Notes under the pieces: model-generated
Told to the model about the DNA's origin: nothing
Databases searched by the model: none
What the model saw: the letters and a program-made list of their open reading frames with translations, nothing else
From: CAYJAZ01 sp964371865
Lineage (GTDB): Bacteria > Desulfobacterota > Desulfovibrionia > Desulfovibrionales > Desulfovibrionaceae
Reading direction: 5' to 3'
DNA length: 41,009 bases
Assembly: GCA_964371865.1 (NCBI GenBank)
Contig: CAYJOR010000021.1
Coordinates: 1 to 41,009 of the forward strand
Shown: positions 40,941 to 41,009 of the stretch, piece by piece
Layout of the letters: every line of letters starts with the position of its first letter
Numbering within the stretch: position 1 is the first letter of the stretch
Translations under genes and position numbers: made by a program

Positions 40941-41009
40941 CACCGCCACACATAATTTTTATAGTTACACAAAGTTATATGCGGTGAAATTAAAAAGTTT
41001 TTTTGAAGG
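40941..41009 (+). repeat. Family A intergenic repeat, copy 4 (cut by window edge)
   Basis: CACCGC (40941-40946), 34 bases, then GCGGTGAAATTAAAAAG and a T run leading to GAAGG at the window end, the same as the start of copy 2. The rest would lie to the right of the window. Confidence 0.7.

Noticed and set aside
1..41009. CRISPR arrays, tRNA/rRNA genes, prophage or integrase genes, restriction or toxin-antitoxin modules
   Set aside because: None found on reading both strands: no regular direct-repeat arrays, no cloverleaf with CCA-type end, and no matching proteins.

Overview
The window is chromosomal DNA from an AT-rich, motile Gram-negative bacterium. The best guess is Desulfobacterota, order Desulfovibrionales, in the direction of Lawsonia or the low-GC gut Desulfovibrionaceae. 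The clues are yajC-secD-secF, a GlnRS of the kind found in Gram-negatives, hisC directly followed by cmk, a TAXI-type TRAP transporter with fused permease, class 1B pyrK-pyrD, and a sigma-54 promoter in front of the flagellar hook gene. This is judged from gene content and protein style; no database was searched. There are no insertion sequences, phage genes, CRISPR arrays, tRNA or rRNA genes that I can see.

Layout. 260-3406 (-): protein-export operon yajC-secD-secF. 3662-4342 (+): DUF554 membrane protein. 4472-7472 (-): single-domain ModE-like regulator, rsmB, trmFO. 7635-9423 (+): pyrK-pyrD. 9487-12318 (+): sensor kinase and an NtrC-type regulator with a damaged AAA+ core. 12504-14235 (+): ferredoxin-type aldo/keto reductase and a lone cheW. 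14517-18839 (+): HD hydrolase, then a tight operon of shikimate kinase-like protein, pgpA, ruvX, mltG, rlmH. 19036-20256 (-): two unrecognised proteins, one secreted and Pro/Ser/Thr-rich. 20481-25432 (+): universal stress protein, hisC, a cmk-moaC gene fusion, a repeat-rich gap, glnS. 25656-29746 (+): comEC and flgE. 29853-33535 (-): metallophosphoesterase, PHP-like protein, membrane glutaredoxin, serS. 33651-37758 (-): TAXI TRAP transporter (binding protein, 536 bp of inverted repeats, fused permease) plus a zinc-ribbon membrane protein. 38013-40727 (+): Tat-exported HD-domain protein and alkaline phosphatase, which share an upstream motif.

Most notable. (1) Four parS-like ParB sites (two exact 16-mers, two with one mismatch) within 15 kb, two of them inside coding sequence; this suggests the segment lies near the replication origin. 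(2) Two of the parS sites sit 22 bp apart after pyrD and together form a perfect 16-bp hairpin followed by eight Ts, so the pair is also an intrinsic terminator or attenuator, with the next gene starting within 10 bases. (3) Cytidylate kinase and MoaC are fused in one frame with all MoaC catalytic residues kept and a ribosome-binding site before an internal ATG at the junction. (4) An HD-domain hydrolase carries a twin-arginine signal and appears co-regulated with a periplasmic alkaline phosphatase. (5) Two families of intergenic repeats, one able to form either a G-quadruplex or a 24-bp hairpin upstream of glnS, the other forming a large inverted repeat inside the TRAP operon.

Protein residue numbers follow the start codon chosen in each entry.
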